DNA from: JBCCSZ01 sp039821145 | GTDB taxonomy: Bacteria > Bacteroidota > Bacteroidia > Chitinophagales > Saprospiraceae | Reading direction: 5' to 3' | Assembly: GCA_039821145.1 (NCBI GenBank) | Contig: JBCBOS010000004.1 | Coordinates: 248,001-312,000 of the forward strand | DNA: 64,000 bases | In this document: in pieces, positions 33,355-45,000 of the stretch | How the letters are laid out: every line of letters starts with the position of its first letter | Position numbering within the stretch: the first letter of the stretch is position 1 | Program-made: the position numbers and the translations under genes | Notes under the pieces: generated by a model | The model's database searches: none | Told to the model about the DNA's origin: nothing | What the model saw: the letters and a program-made list of their open reading frames with translations, nothing else

Positions 33355-34188
33355 TCAATCGTCCATGTCCATCGTCATTTCATATTGTTGCAAAAAGACA
33401 TCGAAGCCCCGGGAAGCAAAAAAGCCCATGACCTCCTCGTTTGCTGCATCGAGGTTCAAGACAGATAAGTTGGGATTCTTTTGAGAGGCATGGCTGAGCA
33501 GTGCCGTTGCCACCCCTTGCCTGCGGCGGTCTTTCCGAACATTGAGTCGCAAAATCCGATTGGAGGCAGCATTGATCAGAAGATTGCCTACTGCTTCGTC
33601 TTTTTCCTTCACAAGGTATTGCAGCAATCGATCCTTTTGCAGGCCGATGGACTGCAGGGAATTTTGCCAGGTCGGTATCATGTCGTCTTCCATCCAGCCA
33701 AGGATCATGTCATCACCAGAAAAGGCAAGGACCTCATAAGGGTTGGTCGCCTCGATTGCCTCCTTTGTGCGCATGCAATTCAGGAGTCGATGTTCTGCAA
33801 AGCCCACGTCTTCATAAATCTTCTTCGCCACCACATTTTCTTTGACCACCTCGTGCTGGGCATGCTGGATGCCTCTCTCTTTCCACAGAGAAAAAGTATG
33901 GTCGTAAAGTTGCTTGGTGATCTTTTTTCCTCGATGAGAACCAATGACGCCTGTTCCTCCATTGTAGACCGTCTGGGTGGCAGCATGCAAGCCGTGCAGG
34001 ATGAAGCCCACCAGCTTTCCATCGTCAAACATTCCCACAGAAAGGTCCAATTGTGCATTGTCCACTTGGAGTTTGAATTCCAATTGCTCCAAGCTCAAGT
34101 GAAGCGGGATGAAATAGTTCTCGAAAGAGTTGTTGAAGGCGAGAAGCAAATCTTCCGTGCTCGTGTTTTCCAGGGTTTGTATTTTCAT
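33355..34188 (-). CDS. Tandem GNAT N-acetyltransferase of the NRPS operon
   Basis: This 277-residue protein starts at MKIQTLENTSTEDLL. It carries two GNAT units: the first (about 1-145) with GTGVIGSHRGKKITKQLYD and the second (about 150-277) with LRLNVRKDRRRQGVATALL, the acetyl-CoA loop Q/R-x-x-G-x-A/G. Such enzymes acylate amines. Inside an NRPS operon, with a predicted Lys-activating module, a side-chain or N-terminal acylation is possible; a lysine N-hydroxylase, as needed for hydroxamates, is not found. Confidence 0.83.
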   Translation of the reverse strand: MKIQTLENTSTEDLLLAFNNSFENYFIPLHLSLEQLEFKLQVDNAQLDLSVGMFDDGKLVGFILHGLHAATQTVYNGGTGVIGSHRGKKITKQLYDHTFSLWKERGIQHAQHEVVKENVVAKKIYEDVGFAEHRLLNCMRTKEAIEATNPYEVLAFSGDDMILGWMEDDMIPTWQNSLQSIGLQKDRLLQYLVKEKDEAVGNLLINAASNRILRLNVRKDRRRQGVATALLSHASQKNPNLSVLNLDAANEEVMGFFASRGFDVFLQQYEMTMDMDD

Positions 34189-34246
34189 CTTTTTGGTATG
34201 TGTTTGGTTGCGTGCTCCGTCGCTTTGCTTGTTTTGGCAAATCAGT

Positions 34247-37200
34247 TTATTGTGCAAGCAACTTTTGGTAGCCGCTGATGAAAAATTCTTCAAGGGTATG
34301 TTTCATGGCTGGCTCCATGTTTCCAAACTCGCCAACCAAATCAGCGAGCATGCTCACATCTACCAACAGGCGTTCGGCCTGAATCGTCATGGTGACAGAG
34401 AGCGGAAATCTTCCTGTGACCCGATGGTGGGTGTACTCCTCCATCTGCAGTCCTCCCCCATTACTGGACTTGCCATCATCTCTGGCATCCACTACGTTCA
34501 GCACGATGTCTGGACGGCGGTATTTGGCATCCATCTGGAAGGGCAGGCGTTCCAATGCACCAAACAACTGTTCCTTCACCCGATCCAATTGCCCCTCCAA
34601 ATCTTCTCCCTTGCTTGTTCGGAATGGAATGAAGTACAAGGCATTTCCCAAAACTGATTTCTCATACCGATGCCTCGATGAAATGACGCTGTGGTATACC
34701 ACCTCCGATTGTTGGAACAATCTTTCCAGTGCCCGCTCAAAGACGGCAGTCAAGACAATCTGAATGGAGGTCTCGTGCTTTTGTGCAAAGGCATGCAACC
34801 CTTCCCATTTCTTTCTCTCCAAAACAAACCGATCATAGGTCAACAAACGACTGTCAAATGGCGAAGTACCCACCAGTCGTTCCGCCCGCTCCACCAATTG
34901 GAATCTTTCTTTCCAGAACGCCTGTTGTGCCTCCTGCGAAAGACCGGAAATTCCAGTCGCGCCGTCCAGAGAAACCAAGTCGGAATTGGCGCGATAATTT
35001 CCTCCCTCCTGCAAGAGCGCATACGCCTTTTGGATTTCACCAAAAACAAGATCGACAGAAGCGCCATCCATTTTTGTCAAATGAGTCAGCAACACAAGCA
35101 AGTGAGCATCCTCTTTCACCCGTACCACATGGCACTTGATCGGCGAGTCATCCTTTGAGAAAGGAGCAGCAATGTACTTGGCAATGTAATCCGCCACTTT
35201 TTGCGAATCTGCCCCCTTCATGTCGACCACATCTGATAGAGTCTGGAGACCGTCCGAAGGCTGTCGAAGGACATCATAAGAACCCATCACTTGCCGGACT
35301 GCCTTGATCGAAAGAGGTCCATCCAGAGGCCCAGCAATCGTGTAGACATATGGCATATTGAAATCTGCAGACTCTTGCTCCGACCCAATCCAATGGGCCA
35401 ATTGCTCTTGGGTAAAAGACAGGCCACTGCTTGTCTCGCTCGACTTTTTCTTTTCTCCAGCAGCTTCGTCCTTGGGTGCTGCTCCCGCCTCGATCAATTG
35501 CCTGATGCCCCCGACGGTCGGCTGATCAAAGATACTCTTCAAATTGAGGAGTACTTTCTTTTTTTTGTAAATTTTGGAAATCAGTTGAATGGCCTTGAGA
35601 GAGGTTCCTCCCAGTTGAAAGAAGGATTGCCCCCGGCTCAGACTCGATACATTGAGCAGGTTTTTCCATATCTCGGCGATCTCCAATTCCAATTCGTCTG
35701 TGATTTCCTCCCCAGCAGAATGACTCGGCAGAGGGATGTCGTTCAAGGCGTGCTTGTTGACCTTTCCATTGGGCAGCCTTGGCACCTCATCCAATGCCAC
35801 AAACAAAGCGGGATGCATATAGAGCGGCAGATTGGCATTGTACAACTGCGTCAACACATTGGTCTGATCCAGTCCACTTTTTGATTTGTAATACAAAACC
35901 AGCAATTGATCTTCGTCGGATGACATGCGAATTTGAGCCACTGCCAACTCAATCTCCTCTGACTTCAATGCCACATTTTGAACCTCTGCCAATTCGATCC
36001 GATTGCCATTGTACTTGACCATGTCATCTGTCCGACCGTGGAAATGCACATTGCCATCTGCATCAAAACTTCCAATGTCCCCGGTACAAAAAACGATGTC
36101 TTCAAAATCATTGTGCAGCGGATTTTGGACAAATTTGACTTTGTTCAATTCCTCATTTTTGTAATACCCCTTTGTGCGGAATGGGGTTTTGAGCAAAATT
36201 TCTGCCTTTTGTCCTGGCACACACATCTGGCCCTCCGAAACGATCAATGCGCTGGCATTGGAGATGGGCTTTCCCAAGGGAATGATGGCATCCGGAGGAT
36301 ATTCCTGAAATGGGACTTTATAGAATAATTTTGCCAAGGTGGTTTCCGACGGACCGTACAAATTGACCAACTGCACCCGATCTCCCATGAGATCAAACCA
36401 ACTGTTGACATCCCGGCCATAAAGCGGTTCGCCAGCCACCAGAATGTTCTTGACAGAAGACAAACAAGTCAGCAAACGCGCATCCTCTTTGACTGCTTTG
36501 ATCAACAATCGAAAGTACGAAGGTACACAGTGAATGACATCAATCTCAGAAGTCTGAATCCAGCGAATGAATTCGTTGATCTGAAACTTCAACTGTTCGC
36601 CGGGAATACAGATGCGACCGCCCAACAAGATGGGAAGGAAAACATCTCGCAAACTTACATCAAAAGAAATGGGTGCCAATTGACTGACCCTCACTCCCTC
36701 ATCAAGGGCCAACATGCCCGCCTCCCAGTGGATGAAATGGCTCAGGCTTTTGAATACGCCTTCGATGCCTTTGGGCTTGCTCGTAGAGCCCGAGGTGAAC
36801 AACAAATAACAACTCTCTGTACCATCGAGGTCGACAGTGACATTTTCGGTACCCAAACTGTTGACATCAATCGCCTGACCATTTTCCTGCAATGCCAAGC
36901 CCTCCTCCGTGTAGGAAAGCAGTACGACATCTTTCTGTCGTTCTCTGCAGATGGCAGTTAGTAAGTCTGTATTTTTTTCGGTGGAAAACAGCAACCTGGG
37001 ATGTACATCGGCCAGGATGTTTTTCAGTTTGTTTTCCGGATAATTGGCATCGAGTGGCATGGCGATGGCTCCAATTTTCATCACGGCAAAAAGACAACCC
37101 AAATACTCGATGGAGCTGGACAGAAGGATTCCGACAGGGTCTCCTTTCTGGATGCCTTTTTGCTGCAACAAATGTGCGAGTTGATTGACCAATTCGTTCA

Positions 37201-37303
37201 ATTCCTGGTAGCTCACCTCCACCCCTCCTTGGGCGATGGCGATCCGCTGAGCGTTTTCTGCACTGTGTTTTTCGATGAACCTGTGCAATAAATACTTATT
37301 CAT
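34247..37303 (-). CDS. NRPS subunit C: A-T-C-like (no thioesterase)
   Basis: This 1018-residue protein starts at MNKYLLHRFIEKH and overlaps the end of the methyltransferase gene by 8 bp. Domains are adenylation (about 1-520, YLLFTSGSTSKPKG, NLYGPSET, YNGNRIELAEVQN), carrier (LGGTSLKA, Ser near residue 565) and a C-terminal condensation-like domain (about 610-1018). The latter has THLTKMDG instead of HHxxxDG, so the first His is lost and the spacing is altered. The A-domain code reads about DVRHLALLAK, which matches no specificity I know. With no TE or reductase, release may use this last domain, or the subunit may act at another place in the line. Confidence 0.9.
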   Translation of the reverse strand: MNKYLLHRFIEKHSAENAQRIAIAQGGVEVSYQELNELVNQLAHLLQQKGIQKGDPVGILLSSSIEYLGCLFAVMKIGAIAMPLDANYPENKLKNILADVHPRLLFSTEKNTDLLTAICRERQKDVVLLSYTEEGLALQENGQAIDVNSLGTENVTVDLDGTESCYLLFTSGSTSKPKGIEGVFKSLSHFIHWEAGMLALDEGVRVSQLAPISFDVSLRDVFLPILLGGRICIPGEQLKFQINEFIRWIQTSEIDVIHCVPSYFRLLIKAVKEDARLLTCLSSVKNILVAGEPLYGRDVNSWFDLMGDRVQLVNLYGPSETTLAKLFYKVPFQEYPPDAIIPLGKPISNASALIVSEGQMCVPGQKAEILLKTPFRTKGYYKNEELNKVKFVQNPLHNDFEDIVFCTGDIGSFDADGNVHFHGRTDDMVKYNGNRIELAEVQNVALKSEEIELAVAQIRMSSDEDQLLVLYYKSKSGLDQTNVLTQLYNANLPLYMHPALFVALDEVPRLPNGKVNKHALNDIPLPSHSAGEEITDELELEIAEIWKNLLNVSSLSRGQSFFQLGGTSLKAIQLISKIYKKKKVLLNLKSIFDQPTVGGIRQLIEAGAAPKDEAAGEKKKSSETSSGLSFTQEQLAHWIGSEQESADFNMPYVYTIAGPLDGPLSIKAVRQVMGSYDVLRQPSDGLQTLSDVVDMKGADSQKVADYIAKYIAAPFSKDDSPIKCHVVRVKEDAHLLVLLTHLTKMDGASVDLVFGEIQKAYALLQEGGNYRANSDLVSLDGATGISGLSQEAQQAFWKERFQLVERAERLVGTSPFDSRLLTYDRFVLERKKWEGLHAFAQKHETSIQIVLTAVFERALERLFQQSEVVYHSVISSRHRYEKSVLGNALYFIPFRTSKGEDLEGQLDRVKEQLFGALERLPFQMDAKYRRPDIVLNVVDARDDGKSSNGGGLQMEEYTHHRVTGRFPLSVTMTIQAERLLVDVSMLADLVGEFGNMEPAMKHTLEEFFISGYQKLLAQ

Positions 37304-38051
37304 TGAGTGATGTTTTGAAAGCGACAATTGAAATAAATCTATTCTCTTGGTTGACCGGGATGACATGCTTAAATCCGATGTCTTTCAAGACGGCAATCAT
37401 ATCTTCCAGATAAGACTCCTGGTCTCCCTCTCGTTGCTTTTCCCGGCTGTCGTTGTGCTTGATGTTTTCCAGGCTGAGTTCTTCCAGCTCAATGTCTTCC
37501 TCTTCCATTCCCAAATATTTTTTGAGTTTACGCTGGATGTCTCGGTAGGCAATGTGAGCGAGGAGTTGGTGTTCTGCCGGATCTTTCAATTCAAATAGAT
37601 CAAACAAAATGAATACTCCTCTGTCAGTCAACTGCTGGTATACTTTCCGATACAATGCTTCCTTTTGAGACTCGTCGATGTGGTGGATGGCAAGACAGGA
37701 AAAGACAACATCTACCTGCTCCACCTTTCCTTCCAAAACCAAATCCTGAAAAGAGGAATGGATGTATTCGACATCGACTTTTCGACCTGACAACTTTTCT
37801 TTGGCCTGCGACAACATCTCTGCCGATCCATCGATCAGTATGCCTTTGATTTGTGGAAATAGATGGAAAAAAGAAGTGGAGAAAAAACTCGTTCCACAGC
37901 CCAGATCAATGAATGCCTTGGGCGTGTAAGGCAAGAAGGTGAGAATGTCTTCCAGCAGGTGCTTGTGCAGCAATCGATTTCCTTTTTCAAACTGAGCATT
38001 CTCGTCGTAGGACGTTGCCTTCTCTCCTTGGTATATTTGATGTGATTCCAT
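37296..38051 (-). CDS. Class I SAM-dependent methyltransferase of the NRPS operon
   Basis: This 251-residue enzyme starts at MESHQIYQGEKATSYDENA. Motif I is FIDLGCGTSFFS (about residues 52-63), acidic motif II is ILIDGSAEML, and the post motifs include FSCLAIHHIDE. The substrate is not evident; N-, O- or carboxyl methylation of an NRPS product is likely. A frame extending to 38369 exists but would overlap the hydroxylase gene and has no methyltransferase sequence. Its stop overlaps the start of NRPS subunit C. Confidence 0.9.
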   Translation of the reverse strand: MESHQIYQGEKATSYDENAQFEKGNRLLHKHLLEDILTFLPYTPKAFIDLGCGTSFFSTSFFHLFPQIKGILIDGSAEMLSQAKEKLSGRKVDVEYIHSSFQDLVLEGKVEQVDVVFSCLAIHHIDESQKEALYRKVYQQLTDRGVFILFDLFELKDPAEHQLLAHIAYRDIQRKLKKYLGMEEEDIELEELSLENIKHNDSREKQREGDQESYLEDMIAVLKDIGFKHVIPVNQENRFISIVAFKTSLNE

Positions 38052-38077
38052 TGTTACTATTTTTGATCGAAAATTGT

Positions 38078-39025
38078 CTACTCCATGGCGACCAGAATCT
38101 GTCGATCGCCGGTGTAGGGCATGCGTCCGTGAGAGGTGAGGATGTTGTCTACCATGAGTAAATCTCCTTGGTCCCATTTGTTGGTCACCCGTTTGGAGTC
38201 GGCAACGTTTCTGATGGTCGTCAGGTATTCCGCTGGGATGTCGCTGCCATCTCCAAAACAACCATACATCGGCAGGTCCTCTGCCACATTGTTGTTGAGC
38301 ATCATCAATGTTTCGTAGATTTCTTCGGGCAAGTGACTGGGATGAAATTGGTCCACTTGATTGAACCATACCTCCTCAGACGTGATGGGATGCTGGATGA
38401 TCGACGAGCGGTTTTGGATCAGTCGGAGCATTCCCCCACTTCTCCACTCGTATTCAATGTCGTTGGCATCGCAAAAAACTTCAACTTCTTTTTTGTCCTG
38501 GGTCTCAAATGTTTCCTGCCAAGACGGTCCGCCACCACCACCGCTGTGAATGTTCCGAATGTAGCGGACGCCTTTTTCTCTGAACTCACTGACGATGTGT
38601 TCGGGGATGGAGTCCAGCACTTTTCGGCAATCTGAGATGGCCGTTTCTCCTCCGGTCGCAGAGGGAATGATGCAGCAGAAAAACAGCTTGCTCGGCCAGT
38701 TGGAAGAATAGGACAGCTCGTTGTGCAGGGTGATGTAATGACTCTTGTCGTACTCTGTAGAAGTGTAGATGTTCGACTGAAGCTTTGAGCGAGGCGAAAA
38801 GCCATCGATGTATGGTTTCAACTCCTCTGTGATGCGATCCAGGATGCCGTTGAAGTCATTGATGGTTTCGATGCCACATTGCTTGAAAAGAACCGCGCCG
38901 TGCTGCTTGAGTTTTTCCTCAATTCTTTCTTCGTTTTCTAGGTACCAAGTCCCAAAATCTTTTTCGCCTTCGGAGGCTTGGTAGTGGACGACGTAGGGCA
39001 ATCCGTCCTGTTGTTCCCAATTCAT
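38078..39025 (-). CDS. SyrP/TauD-family Fe(II)/2-oxoglutarate hydroxylase
   Basis: This 315-residue enzyme has the SyrP-like facial triad as H101-x-E103 (LHNELSYSS) and H299 (TSHGRMPYTGDR), with the 2-oxoglutarate-binding Arg eight residues later (GDRQ). SyrP-type members hydroxylate the beta carbon of amino acids tethered to NRPS carriers, for example Asp in syringomycin. The HxE form is usual in this branch. It lies between the second synthetase and the methyltransferase in the same operon. Which residue it hydroxylates is unknown. Confidence 0.9.
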   Translation of the reverse strand: MNWEQQDGLPYVVHYQASEGEKDFGTWYLENEERIEEKLKQHGAVLFKQCGIETINDFNGILDRITEELKPYIDGFSPRSKLQSNIYTSTEYDKSHYITLHNELSYSSNWPSKLFFCCIIPSATGGETAISDCRKVLDSIPEHIVSEFREKGVRYIRNIHSGGGGGPSWQETFETQDKKEVEVFCDANDIEYEWRSGGMLRLIQNRSSIIQHPITSEEVWFNQVDQFHPSHLPEEIYETLMMLNNNVAEDLPMYGCFGDGSDIPAEYLTTIRNVADSKRVTNKWDQGDLLMVDNILTSHGRMPYTGDRQILVAME

Positions 39026-39067
39026 AAGTTTGTCAATTAATGGATGGTGTAAGTGGTATAAGTGAAT

Positions 39068-42000
39068 TCAAAAATCTGAGCTCATTTCTCGGTAGGCACT
39101 CTCCTCAATGTCGGCAAAGGAGTCGCTCTGCAACTTGGTCAATGCGTCGAGAGAAGTACCTGATGTTGCTTGTGTCATTTGGTCGAGTACATCTGTAAAA
39201 TCGTTGAACAACTTCGCGATGGCAGCTTCTTCGTAAATGGCTGTTTGGAAGTGAATGTCTACAACGATTTTTTGGTCGTGTTCTGTGAAATACCACCAGA
39301 GCGGGTCTTTGGCCTTCACCACTTTTGAGCGATGAGGACGGATGTCCAGCTGGGACAAGTCGCTTCGATCCAACTCGTGTTCCCGGTGAAAGACAGAGGT
39401 TTGGTAGGTGACCCCTAGTTCGTAAATGCTCCTACCCTGTATCAATCTTTTCTCGTCGTTGATGAGGTCCATCATCTCTTCGAGTGGATAGAGGTGGTGC
39501 TTGAGTGCCTTGAGGATTCCTTGCTTGACTTGCTGCATCCATTCCTCCAATACCATCTGATGATTCAACTGAACGCGCAAGAAATAGGAGTGCAAAAAAT
39601 ACCCCATCATGTCCTCCAATTCTTTGTGGACCCTGCCCGCCGATACACTGGCGATGAGCAGATCGGTCTTTCGGCTGTACTGATATTTGAGCAGGAACAA
39701 GGCGCTGACAACGACAGCATACAAACTGAGTTCATGTCCAGCGGCAAACGAAAGGAGAGCATTGTTCTTCGGAATTTCAAAAATGCAATTGCTGCCATCC
39801 AAAGACCTTGTTGTCTCTTCCGTTCGGTATGATTTCAAGCTGTCCTGATACACCACATTGGACAGCTTCTCTTTCCAATAAGATGCCGCCTCCCAATACG
39901 CCCCAGAGTTCTTGCTGTCATTCATCCACACAGCGTAGTCCTTGTACTGAATCCGCCTGCTTTGTTTCTCCCACTCCTCTCCACAGACAATGGCGCGATA
40001 CCGCTGAAGCAATTCCTGAACAAACAGTTCAATCGACCAACCATCGCTGATCAAATGGTGGATTTCGATCAGAACCAGTCTGGTGTTTTCTTCTACTTCG
40101 ACAATTCCAAAGTGAAACAGAGGCCAGCGGTCAATGGAAAAAGAAGCATCCAACCAAAGCAGTTCCTCCCAGCTGTATTCAGGAAGGTGATTCCGATCAA
40201 GCTTGATTTCATACTGAAGATCATCTGCATCCAAAATCTGCTGGCGGGATTCCCCCTGTATGGAGGGAAATACCGTTCGCAATACTTCGTGAGATGCGAC
40301 AACTTGCCGCAATGCCTCATTCAGAGCCTCCAGGTGTAGCACTCCTTTTGCCACAAAACTCATGGCAATGTTGTGCGCCTCTTTGTCAGTTTGATGCTGG
40401 ATTTTCAACCAAAAACCCAATTGAGCAGGAGACAATGGATAACTGTCGGCCTGTTCTGCCCGAGGGATGATGGACAAAGAAGACAGGCTTGCGTTTTCCA
40501 CAAAGTGAATCATATCCGACAGCCTTCGATGTTCAAAAACATCCTCAATGTCCATGTCGCAGTGGAAAGTCTCCCGCAGCTGATTGAGCAAGACCATCGC
40601 ACTGAGTGAATGCCCTCCCAATTCAAAGTAATCGCTCTGAAGGGACGCAATGGAGAGGTGGAGATTTTTCTCCCAAAGAGATTTCACCTTCTTACCCAAC
40701 GCACTCAACTGCGCTTCCCCAAGCTCCGCCTCTGGGAGTCCAGTCGATGTCGGAACCTTGCTTTCCAAAATCCGTTTGTCCACCTTCCCATTTTTGTTGG
40801 TGGGCAAAGAGGGCAGTGCCGAAATGGATTGAGGAATCATGTAGCTCGGCAAATGGCTCGCCAGAAATGATTTGATGTCTGCCTCCTTCAATGGCATTTC
40901 CGACACATAGAATCCATGCAAGGCATAGCCATCCGCTTTTTTCAGACAAAGAATGACTGCCTCTTGGATGCCGTCAAAGCGCCCCAACACCCGCTCAATT
41001 TCTCGCACCTCTATTCGGTTTCCATCTATCTTGATTTGCTGGTCCTTCCTACCCAGATATTGCAACTTGCCATCTGCTCTCCAACGGGCCAAGTCCCCGG
41101 TATTGTACAAAGGACCATCCTGGTATTCGGAGAAGATGTCGTACTTTCTGCTCGGCAGTTCTTCGTCTACATATCCATCAAAAACATTGGCCCCGCTGAT
41201 GTACAAGGTGCCAACCACTCCTCTTGGAACCAACCGCCCATCTTCGTCCAGCAAATAAGCGTGGTTGTTGGCAATTGGCCGTCCAATGTTTTGGAACTCT
41301 TCCAAAGGCATTTCCCCGGAGAAAGTATTGGTGGTGATGACATGAGTTTCTGAAGGGCCGTAATAATTGTGAACTTGTATGTGGGGATTGCTTTGCAAAA
41401 AAGCAGCAAACTTTTTCGCCACAACCAACTGCTCTCCATAGGTGATGATGTGCCGCAAGCCCAAGGCGTTCAAGCGATCCAAATCAATGACCGTAATAAA
41501 GGAGCGCAAAACGGAGAAAGGCAGGGAGACAATGGAGATGTTGTTTTGCAAAATGTAGTCAAACAGTTTGTCAAAGTCCCGCCGCTCTTCCTTGCTCGGC
41601 AGGTGGATGGTCAAGCCGCTGGCCAGACAAAATGCAATGTCTTGGATGGATGCATCAAAGGTAAAAGACGCAAATTGCAAATAGCCTTCTGCTGGACGAA
41701 CAGTTAGATTTTCCTTTTGCCACTCAATCAAGTTGGAGATGGTCCGGTAGGGATGAATAATTCCCTTGGGCCTGCCAGTTGTACCCGAGGTGTAGACGAT
41801 GAACGATTCGTCTTCCAAGCTGCTTTCCCCAAAGATCATTTTGTCTGTAGGCACTCTTTGGAGGTCTTGATAATTGGCCGTTTGGCAAGCAGAAAAATCG
41901 TCTTTTTGGGGTCCATCCAGAACAAGAAGTTTGGGCTTGGACTCCTGTAGGATGAATGCCCTTCTTTTCTGTGGCGTTCTGTCGTCAAGGGGAAGATAGC

Positions 42001-45000
42001 ATGCCCCTAGTTTGGAGAGAGCCAAAAACATCAATGGATAGACCACTGGAGCATCTGCATAGACGGCAATGCGATCTCCTCTGCCCACATCGTAGCGCTG
42101 CGAGAGATTTGTTGCCATGTTGTCGGCGAGTTGGTGACAGCGGGCCAGACTGTATGTCTCGTCCCCACAGCGAATGGTCAGTGCATTGGGGGACTGTTCC
42201 AATTGGCGATTCAACAGAGAAGAAATGTGCGAAATCTCTGCCTGTTCTTTCCGGGGATACAACACCACTTTTTCTTGTTCAGACAGGACAGAAATCTGAT
42301 TGACCAACTTGCTCCCATCTCCACTGCACAATCGCAAAATAGCCAAGAGGTGGTCCATCATTTGTTTTGCACTCGACTCCTCAAACAAGTCGGAATTGTA
42401 GGACAAACGCAAGCGGAAGCGATCCTTTGTTTCCACCATGTTCAACAGCAAATCAAACTTGCTGGTAGGAGGATTCAATTGAATTTTTTCCAACTGCAAA
42501 TTCCCCAGATTCCATTCTCCCTGCTCAAAGCCAATGTCATTCTCGTATTGATGAGCAAACATCACATCGAAAAGAGGCGACCGACTGACATCCCGAGGAA
42601 GGACAAGTTTTTCCACCAGTTCGTCCAAGGGATACAACTTGTGATTCAATGCCTCCAACAAGCTTTGGTGCTCTTGCTGCAGGGCTTCCTTCAAACTCAA
42701 TGATGGCTGCAAATTTGATCGGACCGCAATGACATTTAGGTACAGACCAATCTGGTTTTCCAACGCCCGATGATCTCTGTCCGACACTGGCATTCCAACC
42801 ACCAAATCGCTTTGATGGGAATACTTGTACAACAACAATTTGAAACAAGCCAAAAAGAAGGAAACACTCGACAGTCGATCTGCCCCGATCTTGGTCTGTA
42901 TCTCTTCGACCAAGTCTTGCTCCAATTCTCGAAAGAGGTTGTTGCCACGGAAGGTTTTTCTTTTTGGTCTTGGAAAATCACAAGGAAGTTCCAAAGCCTG
43001 GGGCAGCTCATCAAAGCGCGCCAGCCAATACAGTTCCGATGCTTTATACAAATCGCTTTTTGCCATCTCGTTCTTCCAATGCGCATATGCTTTGTACTGG
43101 TAGACAATCGGCTGGAGAGAGGGGATTGTGTTGTGAACAAAGGCTTCGTAAGACGTCAACAATTCTTTGATGAAAATGGCCACTGACCAATCGTCAAAAA
43201 TGATGTGGTGAATGTTGAACAAAATGTATCGGACTTGATCACTTTCTTCGAGAATGTGGACCTTGAACAAGGGGCCCTTTTCCAAGTCGAAAGGCAGGGC
43301 CGCAATGGCCAGCAATGTTTCTTTGACGGATGTTCCCGGCTCTTTTCTTCGCACATCAATGTCACATCTCTTTGGGGGCGTGATGAGCTGTTGGGCATCG
43401 GGGAAAATGGTCCGCAAGATTTCATGTCGTTCCAGCATGCCATCCACTGCTTGTTGAAATGCCTGTTGGTGAAATGTTCCACCGACTCGCAGCGCAAAGT
43501 CAATGTTGTACGCACTTCTGTTTTTCCGCAACTGGTGAATGAACCAAAGTCGCTTTTGGGCTTTGGAAGACTCGTATCGTTCCGCCACAGGCAAATGTAT
43601 CAATGCAGGGAGAGGAGTCGACGCAGTTGTCGAGTTCTCATCTACAAACTTTGCCAAATCCCTCAGAATGGAATGATCGAAAAAATCGGATATGTCCAAG
43701 TCAAACTGAAAGACATCTCGAATCCGATTTTTCACCATGATGATCTTCAGACTGTGTCCACCCAACTCAAAAAAGTCATCCGTCGCACTCAGCTGTTTGA
43801 GCCCCAAAACCTCTTGCCAAATGGCAGCAATTTGTTGCTCCGTTTCATTGTCAGGTGCCACATATTCTCTGCCCAATAAATCCTCTCGATTGACTTCTGG
43901 CAAGGCCTTCCGATCCACTTTCCCATTGGAGGTGAGTTGCATGGATTCTAAGGCCACAAAAAAAGCAGGCAGCATGTACTCGGGCAGTTGGCTTTGCAGG
44001 AAATTGCGAATGTCGGTTTTCTCCATGGCCTCCGTGGACGCATAGTAGGCAACGATCACATCTTCCTGATTAACTGTTTTCAAATCGACTGCTACCTGCT
44101 GTATGCTGGGAGAAAATTGTGCAATGGCATTTTCAATCTCATCCAATTCAATCCGGTAGCCCCTGATCTTCACCTGTCGATCTACCCGACCAATGAATTC
44201 CAATTCTCCGTTGGGCAACCAGCGCGCTTTGTCGCCCGTTCGATACATTCTTCCCCTGGCCAAGTAGACATCTGGCAGAAATCTTTCTCGATCCAATTCC
44301 GGCCGATTCAAGTATCCCTGAGCCACCCCATGGCCTGCCACATACATCTCCCCCACCCTGCCATAAGGCAACAACTGACGTTGTTCGTTCAGGATGTACA
44401 ACTGGGCAAAAGACAAAGGCTTTCCGATGTTGCTGAGTTCAGAATTCAGATCCCCTGGCCCAAGCTCCTTGAGGGTGACGTGGACAGTCGTTTCCGTAAT
44501 GCCATACATGTTGATCAACTTGACATCCGGATGCTTGTCATGCCATTCCTTCAACTTATTGGGCAGCAACATTTCGCCACCGAAGATGACATAGCGAAGT
44601 GGCGCTGTCAAAGATTCGTGTGCCATGAAGTTGTAAAAGGCAGAAGGTGTTTGGCTGAAGATGGTCGCATCCTGCGCATTCATGAGCTGGCAAAGAGCGT
44701 CCAGATCGCGTGCCTCCGCAGGGGTCACCATCAGCAATTGCCCACCCGACAACAAACACCCAAAGATCTCCCACACAGAAAAGTCAAAGCAATGAGAATG
44801 AAACTGCACCCAGGTATCTTTTGCATCCACTTTGATGTGTTCAAAACAAGAATGCAGCAAGGCCACCACATTGCGATGAGACACCCGAACTCCTTTGGGC
44901 TTGCCCGTCGTACCAGAAGTGTAGATGATGTAAGCCGTTGCATCGCTGTCGACTTCTCGGCTGTCAAATGACGTTTTTTCTTCCTTGGCTTTGCCCATCC

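Noticed and set aside
37296..38369. Long form of the methyltransferase (357 residues)
   Set aside because: The extra 106 residues overlap the hydroxylase gene and look like out-of-frame translation; start at 38051 is preferred.
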